Source: Streptomyces sp. M92
GTDB lineage: Bacteria > Actinomycetota > Actinomycetes > Streptomycetales > Streptomycetaceae
NCBI RefSeq assembly: GCF_028473745.1
Contig: NZ_CP101137.1
Coordinates: 6,262,001 to 6,326,000 of the forward strand
Length of the DNA: 64,000 bases
Reading direction: 5' to 3'
A model generated the notes under the pieces. That model did no database searches and was not told where the DNA came from. It saw only the letters and a list, made by a program, of their open reading frames with translations. The position numbers and the translations under genes are program-made. This document shows positions 17,303 to 24,836 of the stretch, one piece after another (within the stretch, counting starts at the first letter, position 1; the number at the start of each line of letters is the position of its first letter).

Positions 17303-17335
17303 CGAGGGCCGGCCCGTCCCGCGGGCCGACCCTCG
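17303..17335 (+). terminator. Hairpin downstream of the SPW-repeat gene
   Basis: Arms CGAGGGCCGGCCCG and CGGGCCGACCCTCG pair with one mismatch around a short loop, directly after the SPW gene. Confidence 0.7.
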
Positions 17336-17423
17336 CACGCCCCTGCCGACCGGCGCCGCGGACTACGCGCGCCCGCACCGGGCACACGCCCTACTGCGGG
17401 GGTCTCGACACGAAGGGGCGGAG

Positions 17424-17693
17424 ATGGAAATCGGCGGCGTCATCAGTGCCATCGTCATCGGCATCGTCATCGGCGTGCTGGGCCGGCTCGTGATCCCGGG
17501 CCGTCAGCGCATCGGAATCCTGTGGACGATCCTCGTCGGCATCGTGGCCGCGCTGATCGGATCGTGGGTCGCGGCCGCCTTCGGCGTCGCCGACACGGAC
17601 GGCGTCGACTGGGTCGAGTGGCTCATCCAGATCGGTCTCGCCGCGCTCGGCGTGGCCGCGCTGGACCGGTCGCGGGCCCGCACCCGGCGCTGA
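17424..17693 (+). CDS. GlsB/YeaQ/YmgE-family stress-response membrane protein
   Basis: An 89-residue protein with three hydrophobic segments: GVISAIVIGIVIGVLGRLVI, WTILVGIVAALIGSWVAAAF and WLIQIGLAALGVAAL. The glycine-rich GVLGRLVIPGRQ motif is diagnostic for the transglycosylase-associated/GlsB family, induced by general stress in many bacteria. It starts at ATG 17424 behind GGGGCGGAG. The function is unknown beyond stress association. Confidence 0.85.
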   Translation: MEIGGVISAIVIGIVIGVLGRLVIPGRQRIGILWTILVGIVAALIGSWVAAAFGVADTDGVDWVEWLIQIGLAALGVAALDRSRARTRR

Positions 17694-17723
17694 GCGAGCG
17701 GGCCACCCGCCTCCGGGCCGCCT

Positions 17724-18689
17724 TCACCGGGCGGCGAGCCACTGCTCGTACCAGCTCACGGTGGCGTCCACGGTGTCCGTGAGCGGCGTGGGAGCCGTGC
17801 CGAAGGCCCGCTCGAAGGCGGTGGAGTCCATGATCTGCGGCTCCGTGTGCTGGTAGAACATCTCCGCGTACTCGGCCATGAACTGTTCGTCGAACGGGCC
17901 GAAGGGGCGGGGCTCGGACAGCACCACGACGTTCAGCGGCCGGCCCACCCGCTTCTCGATCATCGTGTGGATCTCACGCGTGCTGACGGCGGGCGCGGTG
18001 GGCAGGTGCCATACGCGGCCGTCGCCCTCGGGCCGCTCACCGAGGGTGGCGAGGCCGGCCGCGACGTCCCGGATGTCGGTGTAGCTGTGCCGCAGACCGA
18101 TGTCGCCGATGCCCAGCACGTCGCCTCCCGTCAGGGCGCCCGGGAAGACGGCGGCACCGAGGGACGAGTTGAGCACCCCCGGACCGACGAAGTCGGCGCT
18201 GCGGCCGAGGGCGACACGGGCCCGGCCGGCCTGGTGCGCGGACAGATAGCGCTCGTCGAGCTCGGCGCGCATCCGGCCCTTGCGGCTGGTCGCCAGCCAG
18301 GGGCTGTCCTCCGTCATCACCACTCCCCCGGTCTCGCCGTACGGATAGAGGGTGTCGAGCACGACGAGCCGGGCCCCGGTCGCCTCGACGGCGGCGAGGA
18401 CGGCCTCCTGGACGCGCGGCATCACCTCGGTCTGGAGGTGATAGCCGACGTTGACGCAGTGGTGCACCACGGCGGCTTGCCCCGTCGCGGCCCGCGCGCC
18501 CTCGGCCGTGCTCACGTCGGCGGCGAACCGCTCGACACCCTCGATCGCGGGGCCGTCGCCCTTCCGGTCGACGAGCCGCACGCGGTGGCCCCGGCGCACC
18601 AGCTCACGGGCGAGTTCGGTGCCGGCGGGGCCCGATCCCAGGACGGTGTGCAGGGCGGGCGACTGCGACTGCGGGATGACGGCGGACAT
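17724..18689 (-). CDS. NAD-dependent epimerase/dehydratase family protein
   Basis: A 321-residue extended short-chain dehydrogenase with a glycine-rich nucleotide-binding turn at the N-terminus (TVLGSGPAGTELARELVRRG), a DTLYPYGE segment in the region of the usual YxxxK site, and RHSYTDIRDVAAGLATL typical of sugar-nucleotide epimerase-like proteins. The catalytic Tyr is not surrounded by a clear YxxxK, so atypical activity is possible. It starts at ATG 18689. The upstream gap to the divergent deaminase carries two palindromes. Confidence 0.82.
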   Translation of the reverse strand: MSAVIPQSQSPALHTVLGSGPAGTELARELVRRGHRVRLVDRKGDGPAIEGVERFAADVSTAEGARAATGQAAVVHHCVNVGYHLQTEVMPRVQEAVLAAVEATGARLVVLDTLYPYGETGGVVMTEDSPWLATSRKGRMRAELDERYLSAHQAGRARVALGRSADFVGPGVLNSSLGAAVFPGALTGGDVLGIGDIGLRHSYTDIRDVAAGLATLGERPEGDGRVWHLPTAPAVSTREIHTMIEKRVGRPLNVVVLSEPRPFGPFDEQFMAEYAEMFYQHTEPQIMDSTAFERAFGTAPTPLTDTVDATVSWYEQWLAAR

Positions 18690-18757
18690 GGCGGTCCCCT
18701 TCTCTCGGTTTCTCCGGGTGTGCCTGCGAGAGCGGGCCGCGAGGGGCGGTAGCTCTT

Positions 18758-18794
18758 GTTAGAGACTGTAACGCTTGCGATTGACCGTAGCAAG
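18758..18794. promoter_or_regulatory. Operator-like palindromes in the epimerase-deaminase gap
   Basis: GTTAGAGACTGTAAC (18758-18772) is a palindrome of arms GTTA-N-AG and CT-N-TAAC around one base, the style of a TetR-family operator. CTTGC-N11-GCAAG (18774-18794) follows directly. For the epimerase, TTGCTA (18793-18788), 16 bp and TTACAG on the minus strand overlap both; for the deaminase, TTGACC (18781-18786), 18 bp and CATAGG (18805-18810). Confidence 0.5.
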
Positions 18795-18849
18795 GGAGGG
18801 GCGGCATAGGCTGCCGGTGAGGATCACATCGCCGAGGAGGGCCGGGCCC

Positions 18850-19335
18850 ATGGTTGTGAAGGACGTCGAACTGCCGTACCTGCGTCGCTGCGTGGAGCTG
18901 GCGGCCGAGGCGCTGGCGGCGGGTGACGAGCCGTTCGGGTCGGTGCTGGTCGGCGGGGACGGCGAGGTACTGGCCGAGGACCGCAACCAGGTGGCCTCCG
19001 GCGACCGCACCCGCCATCCGGAGTTCGAGCTCGCGCGCTGGTCCGCCACCCACCTCGCCCCCGAAGAGCGGGCCGCGGCCACGGTGTACACGTCCGGCGA
19101 GCACTGCCCGATGTGCGCCGCCGCCCACGCGTGGGTCGGCCTGGGGCGCATCGTGTACGTCGCCTCGTCCAAGCAGCTCGGTGGCTGGCTGACGGAGCTG
19201 GGCGTTGCCGCACCACCGGTGCGGACGCTGGCGGTGCGGGAGGTGGCGCCCGGGGTGGCGGTGGACGGCCCGGTGCCGGAACTGACCGAGGAGATCCACA
19301 CGCTGCACCGCCGGTTCCACACGGGGCGGGCCTGA
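18850..19335 (+). CDS. Cytidine/deoxycytidylate-deaminase-fold nucleoside deaminase
   Basis: A 161-residue zinc deaminase. The metal-binding and catalytic motifs are TRHPEFEL (His and Glu, HPE in place of the commoner HAE) and SGEHCPMCAAAHAW (PCxxC-type pair). Overall architecture resembles guanine deaminase and tRNA-adenosine-deaminase relatives. The substrate, a purine or cytosine base, is not decided by sequence. ATG 18850 follows GAGGAGG; the upstream in-frame ATG at 18775 lies inside the promoter region. It is divergent from the epimerase gene. Confidence 0.85.
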   Translation: MVVKDVELPYLRRCVELAAEALAAGDEPFGSVLVGGDGEVLAEDRNQVASGDRTRHPEFELARWSATHLAPEERAAATVYTSGEHCPMCAAAHAWVGLGRIVYVASSKQLGGWLTELGVAAPPVRTLAVREVAPGVAVDGPVPELTEEIHTLHRRFHTGRA

Positions 19336-19354
19336 GCGGCAGCGGAGGCTCAGG
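19331..19354 (+). terminator. Hairpin overlapping the deaminase stop codon
   Basis: CCTGAGC (19331-19337) and GCTCAGG (19348-19354) form a perfect 7-bp stem with a 10-nt loop. Confidence 0.5.
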
Positions 19355-19693
19355 GGGCGTCGGGGCCGGGGCGTGCGGGTCCTGGCCCAGGTGACCCGCT
19401 GGTGACGGGCACACCGCCAGGGCGTCGTCCCGCCGGCCGGCCGGCACGCATGGCCTCAGCCGGCCGCCTTGCCGGCCCCGGCGTTTCGGACCGGCCGGTG
19501 TATGCCGCTCAACCCGTGCGTACGTCCCCGACCGGGGCCTGCCCGGCGGTCACCCGTGCGGCGCGCGCACCGTCCCGCCGGGCGCGCCGGTCTGCCGGGG
19601 AGTGCCGCTGGGGGCCCGCGCGGCGCCCCGACGACATGCGCACGTCCCGGCCGCCCGGCGTGCGGTGCGCCCGGGGCGGCCGGCCGCCGTCGG
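19355..19693. other. Gene-free interval before chpB
   Basis: About 340 bp of very GC-rich DNA between the convergent deaminase and chaplin genes. I see only short imperfect inverted repeats (GGCCGGCC-type runs near 19435-19490 and 19675-19690) and no convincing small gene or RNA. Confidence 0.5.
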
Positions 19694-20398
19694 TCAGGTC
19701 CGGGCGCCCGGCCGGAACCGCCGGTAGAGGACGGCGCCGCCCAGCACGAGCGCGGCGCTCCCGGCGAGGGCGGACAGGGTCTGGTCCGCACCGGTGCGGG
19801 CCAGGGACACCGACTCCTCCGGCGGGGCCGCGACGTGCGGGGAGGGCTTCGGCTCGGCGCGCTCCTTCTCGGGCACCGACGGCTCGGGCTCCGGCCGCGC
19901 GGGGGGCTCGACGGGCTCGGGCTCGTCACCGGGGCCGTTCGTCGACTCGTTGCCGACGGCCGGGTTGCCGATGCCGACGACGTTGACGCTGTTGCCGCTG
20001 ACGTTCACCGGAAGGTGCACCGGCAACTGGACGCCGTTGCCGGAGAGCACGCCCGGCGAGTCCTCGGCGCCGCCCTCGGCGACCGCGCCTCCCGACGCAC
20101 CGGCCCCCTCGGAGGATTCCTTCCCCTTGTCCGCCGTACCGTTCGCCCCGGTGTTGGCGCAGCTGTTGCCCGCGGCCGGGTTGAGGAGCCCCACCACGTT
20201 CACCGTGTTCCCGCACACGTTCACCGGGACGTCCACCGGGAGCTGGACGGTGTTGCCCGAGATCAGCCCCGGCGAGCCGGCCGCGGAGCCGTCCGCGGCG
20301 GCGCCGTCGGACGCGAACGCGGCGTACGCCGGCATCGTCACGGCCAGCGCGCCGGACGCCGCGACGGCGAGCACACCGTTTCGGGTAACCCTTCTCAT
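19694..20398 (-). CDS. chpB: Long chaplin with C-terminal sortase signal
   Basis: A 234-residue cell-wall-anchored amphipathic protein for aerial hyphae. It has a signal peptide (RNGVLAVAASGALAVTMPAY), chaplin domain 1 (SPGLISGNTVQLPVDVPVNV with Cys pair CGNTVN and GNSCANTG), chaplin domain 2 (SPGVLSGNGVQLPVHLPVNV, where SGNSVN and GNESTNG replace both Cys), a Pro/Glu wall-spanning linker, sorting motif LARTG, a membrane helix and RRFRPG. ATG 20398 follows AGGGA. The single long chaplin at this position is what I recall as chpB of S. coelicolor; ChpA, B and C are the long, LAxTG-bearing forms. Confidence 0.9.
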   Translation of the reverse strand: MRRVTRNGVLAVAASGALAVTMPAYAAFASDGAAADGSAAGSPGLISGNTVQLPVDVPVNVCGNTVNVVGLLNPAAGNSCANTGANGTADKGKESSEGAGASGGAVAEGGAEDSPGVLSGNGVQLPVHLPVNVSGNSVNVVGIGNPAVGNESTNGPGDEPEPVEPPARPEPEPSVPEKERAEPKPSPHVAAPPEESVSLARTGADQTLSALAGSAALVLGGAVLYRRFRPGART

Positions 20399-20629
20399 GA
20401 GTTTCCCTGCCTTCCAGAGTTGGTCACGGGCAGTCGCCCGCACCGGTTAAAACGCGGACGCACCATCCGAGTTATGGCTAATAGTCCTTTCACCCCATCG
20501 AGTGACCGTTTCGTCGAACTGGTGGCAATGCACCCACAGGCCTTGCCCGGAGGCGAGCCGTCCGGGGCCCGCTTATGGTGAGCGAGGGCGCCGAGCACCG
20601 GTCCACGACGGGGCGCCCGGGAGGCATCG

Positions 20630-22240
20630 ATGCTGGCCAAGCTGGAGTCCCGGCCCTCGGTCCGGCACTGCGCGGTCACCGGCGCGCTCGGGCTGGCGCT
20701 GCTGGTCGCCGGGCTGCCCGCCGCGACCGCGAGTGACACCGGGCCCGACCTGTCCCGGTTCTACGACCAGAAGGTCAAGTGGTCGGCGTGCGAGGACATG
20801 GCGGCGCCGGAGTACCTCCAGTGCGGGAAGGTCACCGTCCCCCTCGACTACGACCGGCCCGGGGGCAGGACGCTCGACCTCGCCCTCGCCCGTTACCGGG
20901 CGACCGGCGACAAACGCGGCTCGGTGCTGCTGAACTTCGGGGGGCCCGGCGGCTCCGGCGTCGACGAACTCGTCGGCGGCGGCAAGGACTTCATGCACCT
21001 GACCAACGGCTACGACGTGGTCACCTTCGACCCCCGCGGCGTCGGCCGGTCCTCGCCGGTCACCTGCGGCCCGGCCACCGTCGACATCATCGAGGCGACG
21101 GACGGGGACGAGAAGCTCACCGACCCGCGGGACGTACTGCGGCGGCTGCGGGAGGCGGCGGCCGACTGCGCGAAGCACTCCGGCCCGGTGCTGCCCCACA
21201 TAGGCACGGTCGAGGCCGCGCGCGACATGGACGTGATGCGCCAGGCGCTCGGCGACGACCGGCTCAACTACCTCGGCTTCTCCTACGGGACCCGGCTGGG
21301 CGCGGTCTACGCCGCCAGGTTCCCGGACAAGGTCGGGCGGATGGTGCTGGACGGTGTGGACACCCTGACGGAACCGCTGACCGAGCAGGGCCTGGCCGGA
21401 GCGCGCGGGCAGCAGACGGCGCTGGAGAACTTCCTCGACTGGTGCGTGGAGGACATCGCCTGTCCGTTCGGGCAGGACGCGCGGCAGGCCCGCCGCCTGG
21501 TCGAGCAGGTCGTCGCGTCGCTCGACTCGGACCCGGTGCCGACGGCGTTCGGCGAGCCGTTCTCCGGTCAGGACATGGTGGGTGCCATGGGCCAGGCCCT
21601 TTACAGCAAGGAGCTGTGGCCGTCGCTTCAGCGGGCGCTCGCCCAGCTGATGGAGGGCGGCGACACCAGTGGCCTGCAGGGTTTCGTGTCCGGCGGCGTG
21701 ACTTTCCCGGTCCGTGCGCAGGCGCGGGCCGGCAGCGGGGAGAAGGCCGGCGCCGGCCTCACCGACCCGGAGGACGTCCCGATGGACAACCTGCCGGCCG
21801 CGCTGATGGCGATCAACTGCGCGGACGACCCCGACCGGCCCTCCGCCGGCCAGGTCGCCGAGTCGCTGGGCCGGCTGCGCGCCCGGTACGAGGAGGCCTC
21901 GCCGGTCTTCGGCCGGTACCGGCTCACCCAAGTACTGATGTGCCACGGCCGCCCCAAGGGCACCGACTACATCCGCGAGGACGTGAAGGACCTCGACACC
22001 GCGAAGATGCTCCTCGTCGGCACCCGGGGCGACCCGGCCACGCCGTACCGCTGGACCGAGGAGACGGCCGAGCGGCTCGGGCCCTCGGCCGTGGTCCTCG
22101 ACAACAAGGGCGAGGGGCACACGGGCTACGCGTCCTCCGAGTGCGTGCACCGCAAGGTCGACGACTTCCTGCTGTACGGCTCCCTGCCGCCCGACGGCAG
22201 CTCCTGCGGCGGCGAGGCTTCCCCGGGCCGGGACGAATGA
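20630..22240 (+). CDS. Secreted alpha/beta-hydrolase peptidase (tripeptidyl aminopeptidase/SlpE-like)
   Basis: A 536-residue exported protease of the S33 type found in Streptomyces culture fluids. It has a signal peptide (AVTGALGLALLVAGLPAATA), the HGGPG-like oxyanion motif NFGGPGGSG, nucleophile elbow LGFSYGTRLG (Ser218), acidic residue in VGTRGDPATPY and His in KGEGHTGYASSE, plus the TAP-type C-terminal extension. It removes N-terminal di- or tripeptides from extracellular proteins. ATG 20630 follows GGGAGG. The gene ends inside a 15-bp tandem repeat. It is divergent from chpB across 231 bp containing an AT-rich stretch around 20445-20490. Confidence 0.88.
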   Translation: MLAKLESRPSVRHCAVTGALGLALLVAGLPAATASDTGPDLSRFYDQKVKWSACEDMAAPEYLQCGKVTVPLDYDRPGGRTLDLALARYRATGDKRGSVLLNFGGPGGSGVDELVGGGKDFMHLTNGYDVVTFDPRGVGRSSPVTCGPATVDIIEATDGDEKLTDPRDVLRRLREAAADCAKHSGPVLPHIGTVEAARDMDVMRQALGDDRLNYLGFSYGTRLGAVYAARFPDKVGRMVLDGVDTLTEPLTEQGLAGARGQQTALENFLDWCVEDIACPFGQDARQARRLVEQVVASLDSDPVPTAFGEPFSGQDMVGAMGQALYSKELWPSLQRALAQLMEGGDTSGLQGFVSGGVTFPVRAQARAGSGEKAGAGLTDPEDVPMDNLPAALMAINCADDPDRPSAGQVAESLGRLRARYEEASPVFGRYRLTQVLMCHGRPKGTDYIREDVKDLDTAKMLLVGTRGDPATPYRWTEETAERLGPSAVVLDNKGEGHTGYASSECVHRKVDDFLLYGSLPPDGSSCGGEASPGRDE

Positions 22241-22268
22241 GGCCGGGACGAACGAGGCCGGGACGAGC
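22226..22268. repeat. 15-bp tandem repeat spanning a stop codon
   Basis: GGCCGGGACGAATGA (22226-22240), GGCCGGGACGAACGA (22241-22255) and a partial third copy. The TGA of the first copy is the peptidase stop codon; the second copy has CGA there, so read-through would add a short Gly-Arg-Asp-Glu-Arg repeat. Confidence 0.8.
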
Positions 22269-22334
22269 GCACCTGAACGTATGAGGCGGATTGCTCCGAA
22301 TGCCCGACACGTCCTTCCGTCTTATCGTGCTGAC

Positions 22335-23429
22335 ATGGAGCACGATCTGAGTCCCGCCGCCCTCGCCGAACTCCGGCGCCCCCGCCCCTACCCGGCCGTG
22401 TCCGTGCTGACGCCGACGCACCGCCGCGAGCCGGACAACGCCGGCGACCCCGTCCGGCTGCGCAACGCGGTGGCCGAGGCCAAGAAGCAGTTGCAGGACG
22501 ACCCGGCGGTCACCCGTGAGCGCCGCTTGGATGTCTCCCGGGAACTCGACCGGGCCCTGGCGGAGGTCGACCTGTCACACACCGAGGACGGCCTCGCGAT
22601 CTTCGCCGCGCCGGGTGAGCACCAGGTCTGGACCCTCGCCCGCTCCGTCCCGGAGCGCGTCGTCCTCGCAGACACCTTCCTGACCCGCAATCTCGTCGCC
22701 GCGCAGGCCGCCGAGCGGCCGTTCTGGGTGCTGTCGGTCGCCGCCGACCGGGTCACCCTGTGGAGCGGCGGGGCGGGAAGGGTCGTCGAGGACCGCACCG
22801 GCGGCTTCCCCATGGACCGCCCGCCGCTCGACTTCGACCCCGAACGCATGGAGCGGATCGGCGACTCGCCGAGCACCTTCCGGGACGAGACCACCCGCCG
22901 GTTCCTGCGCGACGCCGACACCGAGATGGGCCGGGTCCTGCGCGCGCACCCCCGGCCGCTGTACGTCACCGGCCCGCAGCCCGCGCTGTCCGTGCTGGAG
23001 GAGACCGGGAACACCGTGCGGGACGCGGTGCTCGTCCCGCACGGGGGCCTGGCGCACGGCACGGCCGACGCCGTGTGGCAGGCGGTGGCGCCCGTCCTCG
23101 ACCACGAGGCGCGCGGCTCCGTCGAGGCCGTCGCCAGGGAACTGGACGCCGCCCGCGGGCGCAAGGACTTCGCGGCCGGCGTCGACGAACTGTGGGAGAG
23201 CGCGCACACCGGCCGGGTCCGGCTGCTGGCCGTCGAGGAGAACTTCAAGGTGACGATGCGCGACGACGGTGAGCACCTGCTCCCGGCGTACGACGGCGAC
23301 CTCGACGCCCGCGAGGACATCGTGGACGAGATCGTCGAGCAGTGCCTGGAGACCGGCGCGGACGTCCGCTTCGTCCCGGACGGGGCGCTCGGCGAGGTGG
23401 AGGGCATCGCGGGCGTACTGCGCTACTGA
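22335..23429 (+). CDS. baeRF3-domain protein (release-factor-like fold)
   Basis: A 364-residue soluble protein of the bacterial archaeo-eukaryotic release factor family 3: AVSVLTPTHRREPDNAGDPV at the N-terminus, LAIFAAPGEHQVWTLARSVP, FWVLSVAADRVTLWSGG and the C-terminal DEIVEQCLETGADVRFVPDG with L7Ae-like topology. Such proteins have been proposed to act on stalled ribosomes; no biochemical role is established. ATG 22335 lacks a ribosome site, and TATCGT at 22323-22328 lies 6 bp ahead, so a leaderless transcript is likely. Confidence 0.82.
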   Translation: MEHDLSPAALAELRRPRPYPAVSVLTPTHRREPDNAGDPVRLRNAVAEAKKQLQDDPAVTRERRLDVSRELDRALAEVDLSHTEDGLAIFAAPGEHQVWTLARSVPERVVLADTFLTRNLVAAQAAERPFWVLSVAADRVTLWSGGAGRVVEDRTGGFPMDRPPLDFDPERMERIGDSPSTFRDETTRRFLRDADTEMGRVLRAHPRPLYVTGPQPALSVLEETGNTVRDAVLVPHGGLAHGTADAVWQAVAPVLDHEARGSVEAVARELDAARGRKDFAAGVDELWESAHTGRVRLLAVEENFKVTMRDDGEHLLPAYDGDLDAREDIVDEIVEQCLETGADVRFVPDGALGEVEGIAGVLRY

Positions 23430-23543
23430 CCCCGGCGCCCGTGTGCGGCGCCCCGCCCCTCTTGACGACCGTGAAACCCTGTTCGCGGTACACGTACCCG
23501 CCGTCCGCGGGTGCGCCGCGGACGGGGAAGGAGCCGGCGGAGC

Positions 23544-24563
23544 GTGAGCGAACTTCTGGGTGTGGCGGTGCTGGGCGCGGGACACATGGGCGCCGACCAC
23601 GTACGGCGCCTCGACCGGGTGGTGAGCGGCGCCAGGGTCGCCGCCGTCGCGGACCCCGACGCCGAGCGGGCGAAGGCGGCCGCGGGCGGGATCGACGGGG
23701 TCGTCGTGCACACGGACGTCGAGGCCGCGCTGGACGCGCCGGGCGTGGAGGCCGTGCTGATCGCCTCGCCCGGCGAGGCGCACGAGGAGGCTCTGCTGGC
23801 CGCCTTCGCGAGAGGGCTGCCGGTGCTGTGCGAGAAGCCGATGGCGCCGGACGCGGCGGGCGCGCTGCGCGTGGTGGAGGCGGAGGCACGGCTGGGCCGC
23901 AGGCTGGCGCAGATCGGGTTCATGCGGCGCTACGACGCCGAGTACCGCCAGTTGAAGTCGCTGCTGGACGGCGGGCGGCTGGGCCGGCCGCTGATGCTGC
24001 ACTGCGTCCACCGCAACGTGTCCTCCCCACCGCACTTCACCTCCGGCATGCTGGTGACCAGTTCCGTCTCGCACGAGATCGACGCGGCCCGCTGGCTGCT
24101 CGGGCAAGAGCTGACCGCGGTGACCGTCCTGCGGCCGCGTCCGTCCGCGGGGGCGCCCGAGGGACTGCTCGACCCGCAGCTGGTGCTCTTCGAGACCGAG
24201 GGGGGCGCCCTGGTCGACGTGGAGATCTTCGTCAACTGCGGCTTCGGCTACGAGGTGCGGTGCGAGGCCGTCTGCGAGGCGGGCAGCGCCCGGATCGGGG
24301 ACGCACGCGCCATGGTGGTGACGGCGGCGGGCGGTGCCCGCGAGGAGGTGCCGCAGGACTACCTCGTGCGGTTCGCGGACGCCTACGACCGCGAGGTGCG
24401 GGACTGGGTCGACGCCACCCGGCGGGGACGGGTCACCGGCCCGGGTGCCTGGGACGGGTACGCGGCGTCCGCCGTCGCCGAAGCGGGCGTGCGGGCGCTG
24501 GAGACGGGGACGCGCACGCCCGTCGGTCTGGCGCCCCGGCCCGCGCTGTACGACGCGCCGTAG
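23544..24563 (+). CDS. Gfo/Idh/MocA-family NAD(P)-dependent oxidoreductase
   Basis: A 339-residue sugar or cyclitol dehydrogenase-like enzyme. The Rossmann turn is AVLGAGHMGADHVRRLD, the EKPM motif that contains the catalytic lysine reads LPVLCEKPMAPDAAG, and the second domain has the substrate-side SSVSHEIDAARWLLG, where His and Asp are active-site candidates. Myo-inositol 2-dehydrogenase is the nearest named type, but the substrate is undetermined. GTG 23544 is chosen, with AAGGAG 11 nt and GGAG 1 nt ahead. A hairpin follows. Confidence 0.87.
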   Translation: MSELLGVAVLGAGHMGADHVRRLDRVVSGARVAAVADPDAERAKAAAGGIDGVVVHTDVEAALDAPGVEAVLIASPGEAHEEALLAAFARGLPVLCEKPMAPDAAGALRVVEAEARLGRRLAQIGFMRRYDAEYRQLKSLLDGGRLGRPLMLHCVHRNVSSPPHFTSGMLVTSSVSHEIDAARWLLGQELTAVTVLRPRPSAGAPEGLLDPQLVLFETEGGALVDVEIFVNCGFGYEVRCEAVCEAGSARIGDARAMVVTAAGGAREEVPQDYLVRFADAYDREVRDWVDATRRGRVTGPGAWDGYAASAVAEAGVRALETGTRTPVGLAPRPALYDAP

Positions 24564-24617
24564 AACAGGAGTCCGACGAACACTCGGGCGACGACTCCGG
24601 CGAGGACGTACGCCCGT

Positions 24618-24644
24618 CAAGTCCCGTAGGCTTCCTACGACTTG
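24618..24644 (+). terminator. Hairpin after the Gfo/Idh/MocA gene
   Basis: CAAGTC-CC-GTAGG (24618-24630) pairs with CCTACGACTTG (24634-24644) around a 3-nt loop, with a 2-nt bulge. Confidence 0.6.
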
Positions 24645-24836
24645 GCGACCGGCACACGTACGCCCATCGGGCGCCGAAGTCGCTCCGGGAAGACTGTGGC
24701 ATATGCCGGAAGCACCACCGTATCGTGTCTTGCCAAATCCCTTACGGGGCCTCGCGGGCTGTGCAACAGTCGTAACGGTCCTTCCACCGGCCTCGGTTCC
24801 GCCCCGGTTCGTACCGTCTGCACATCGGAGTGCGTC

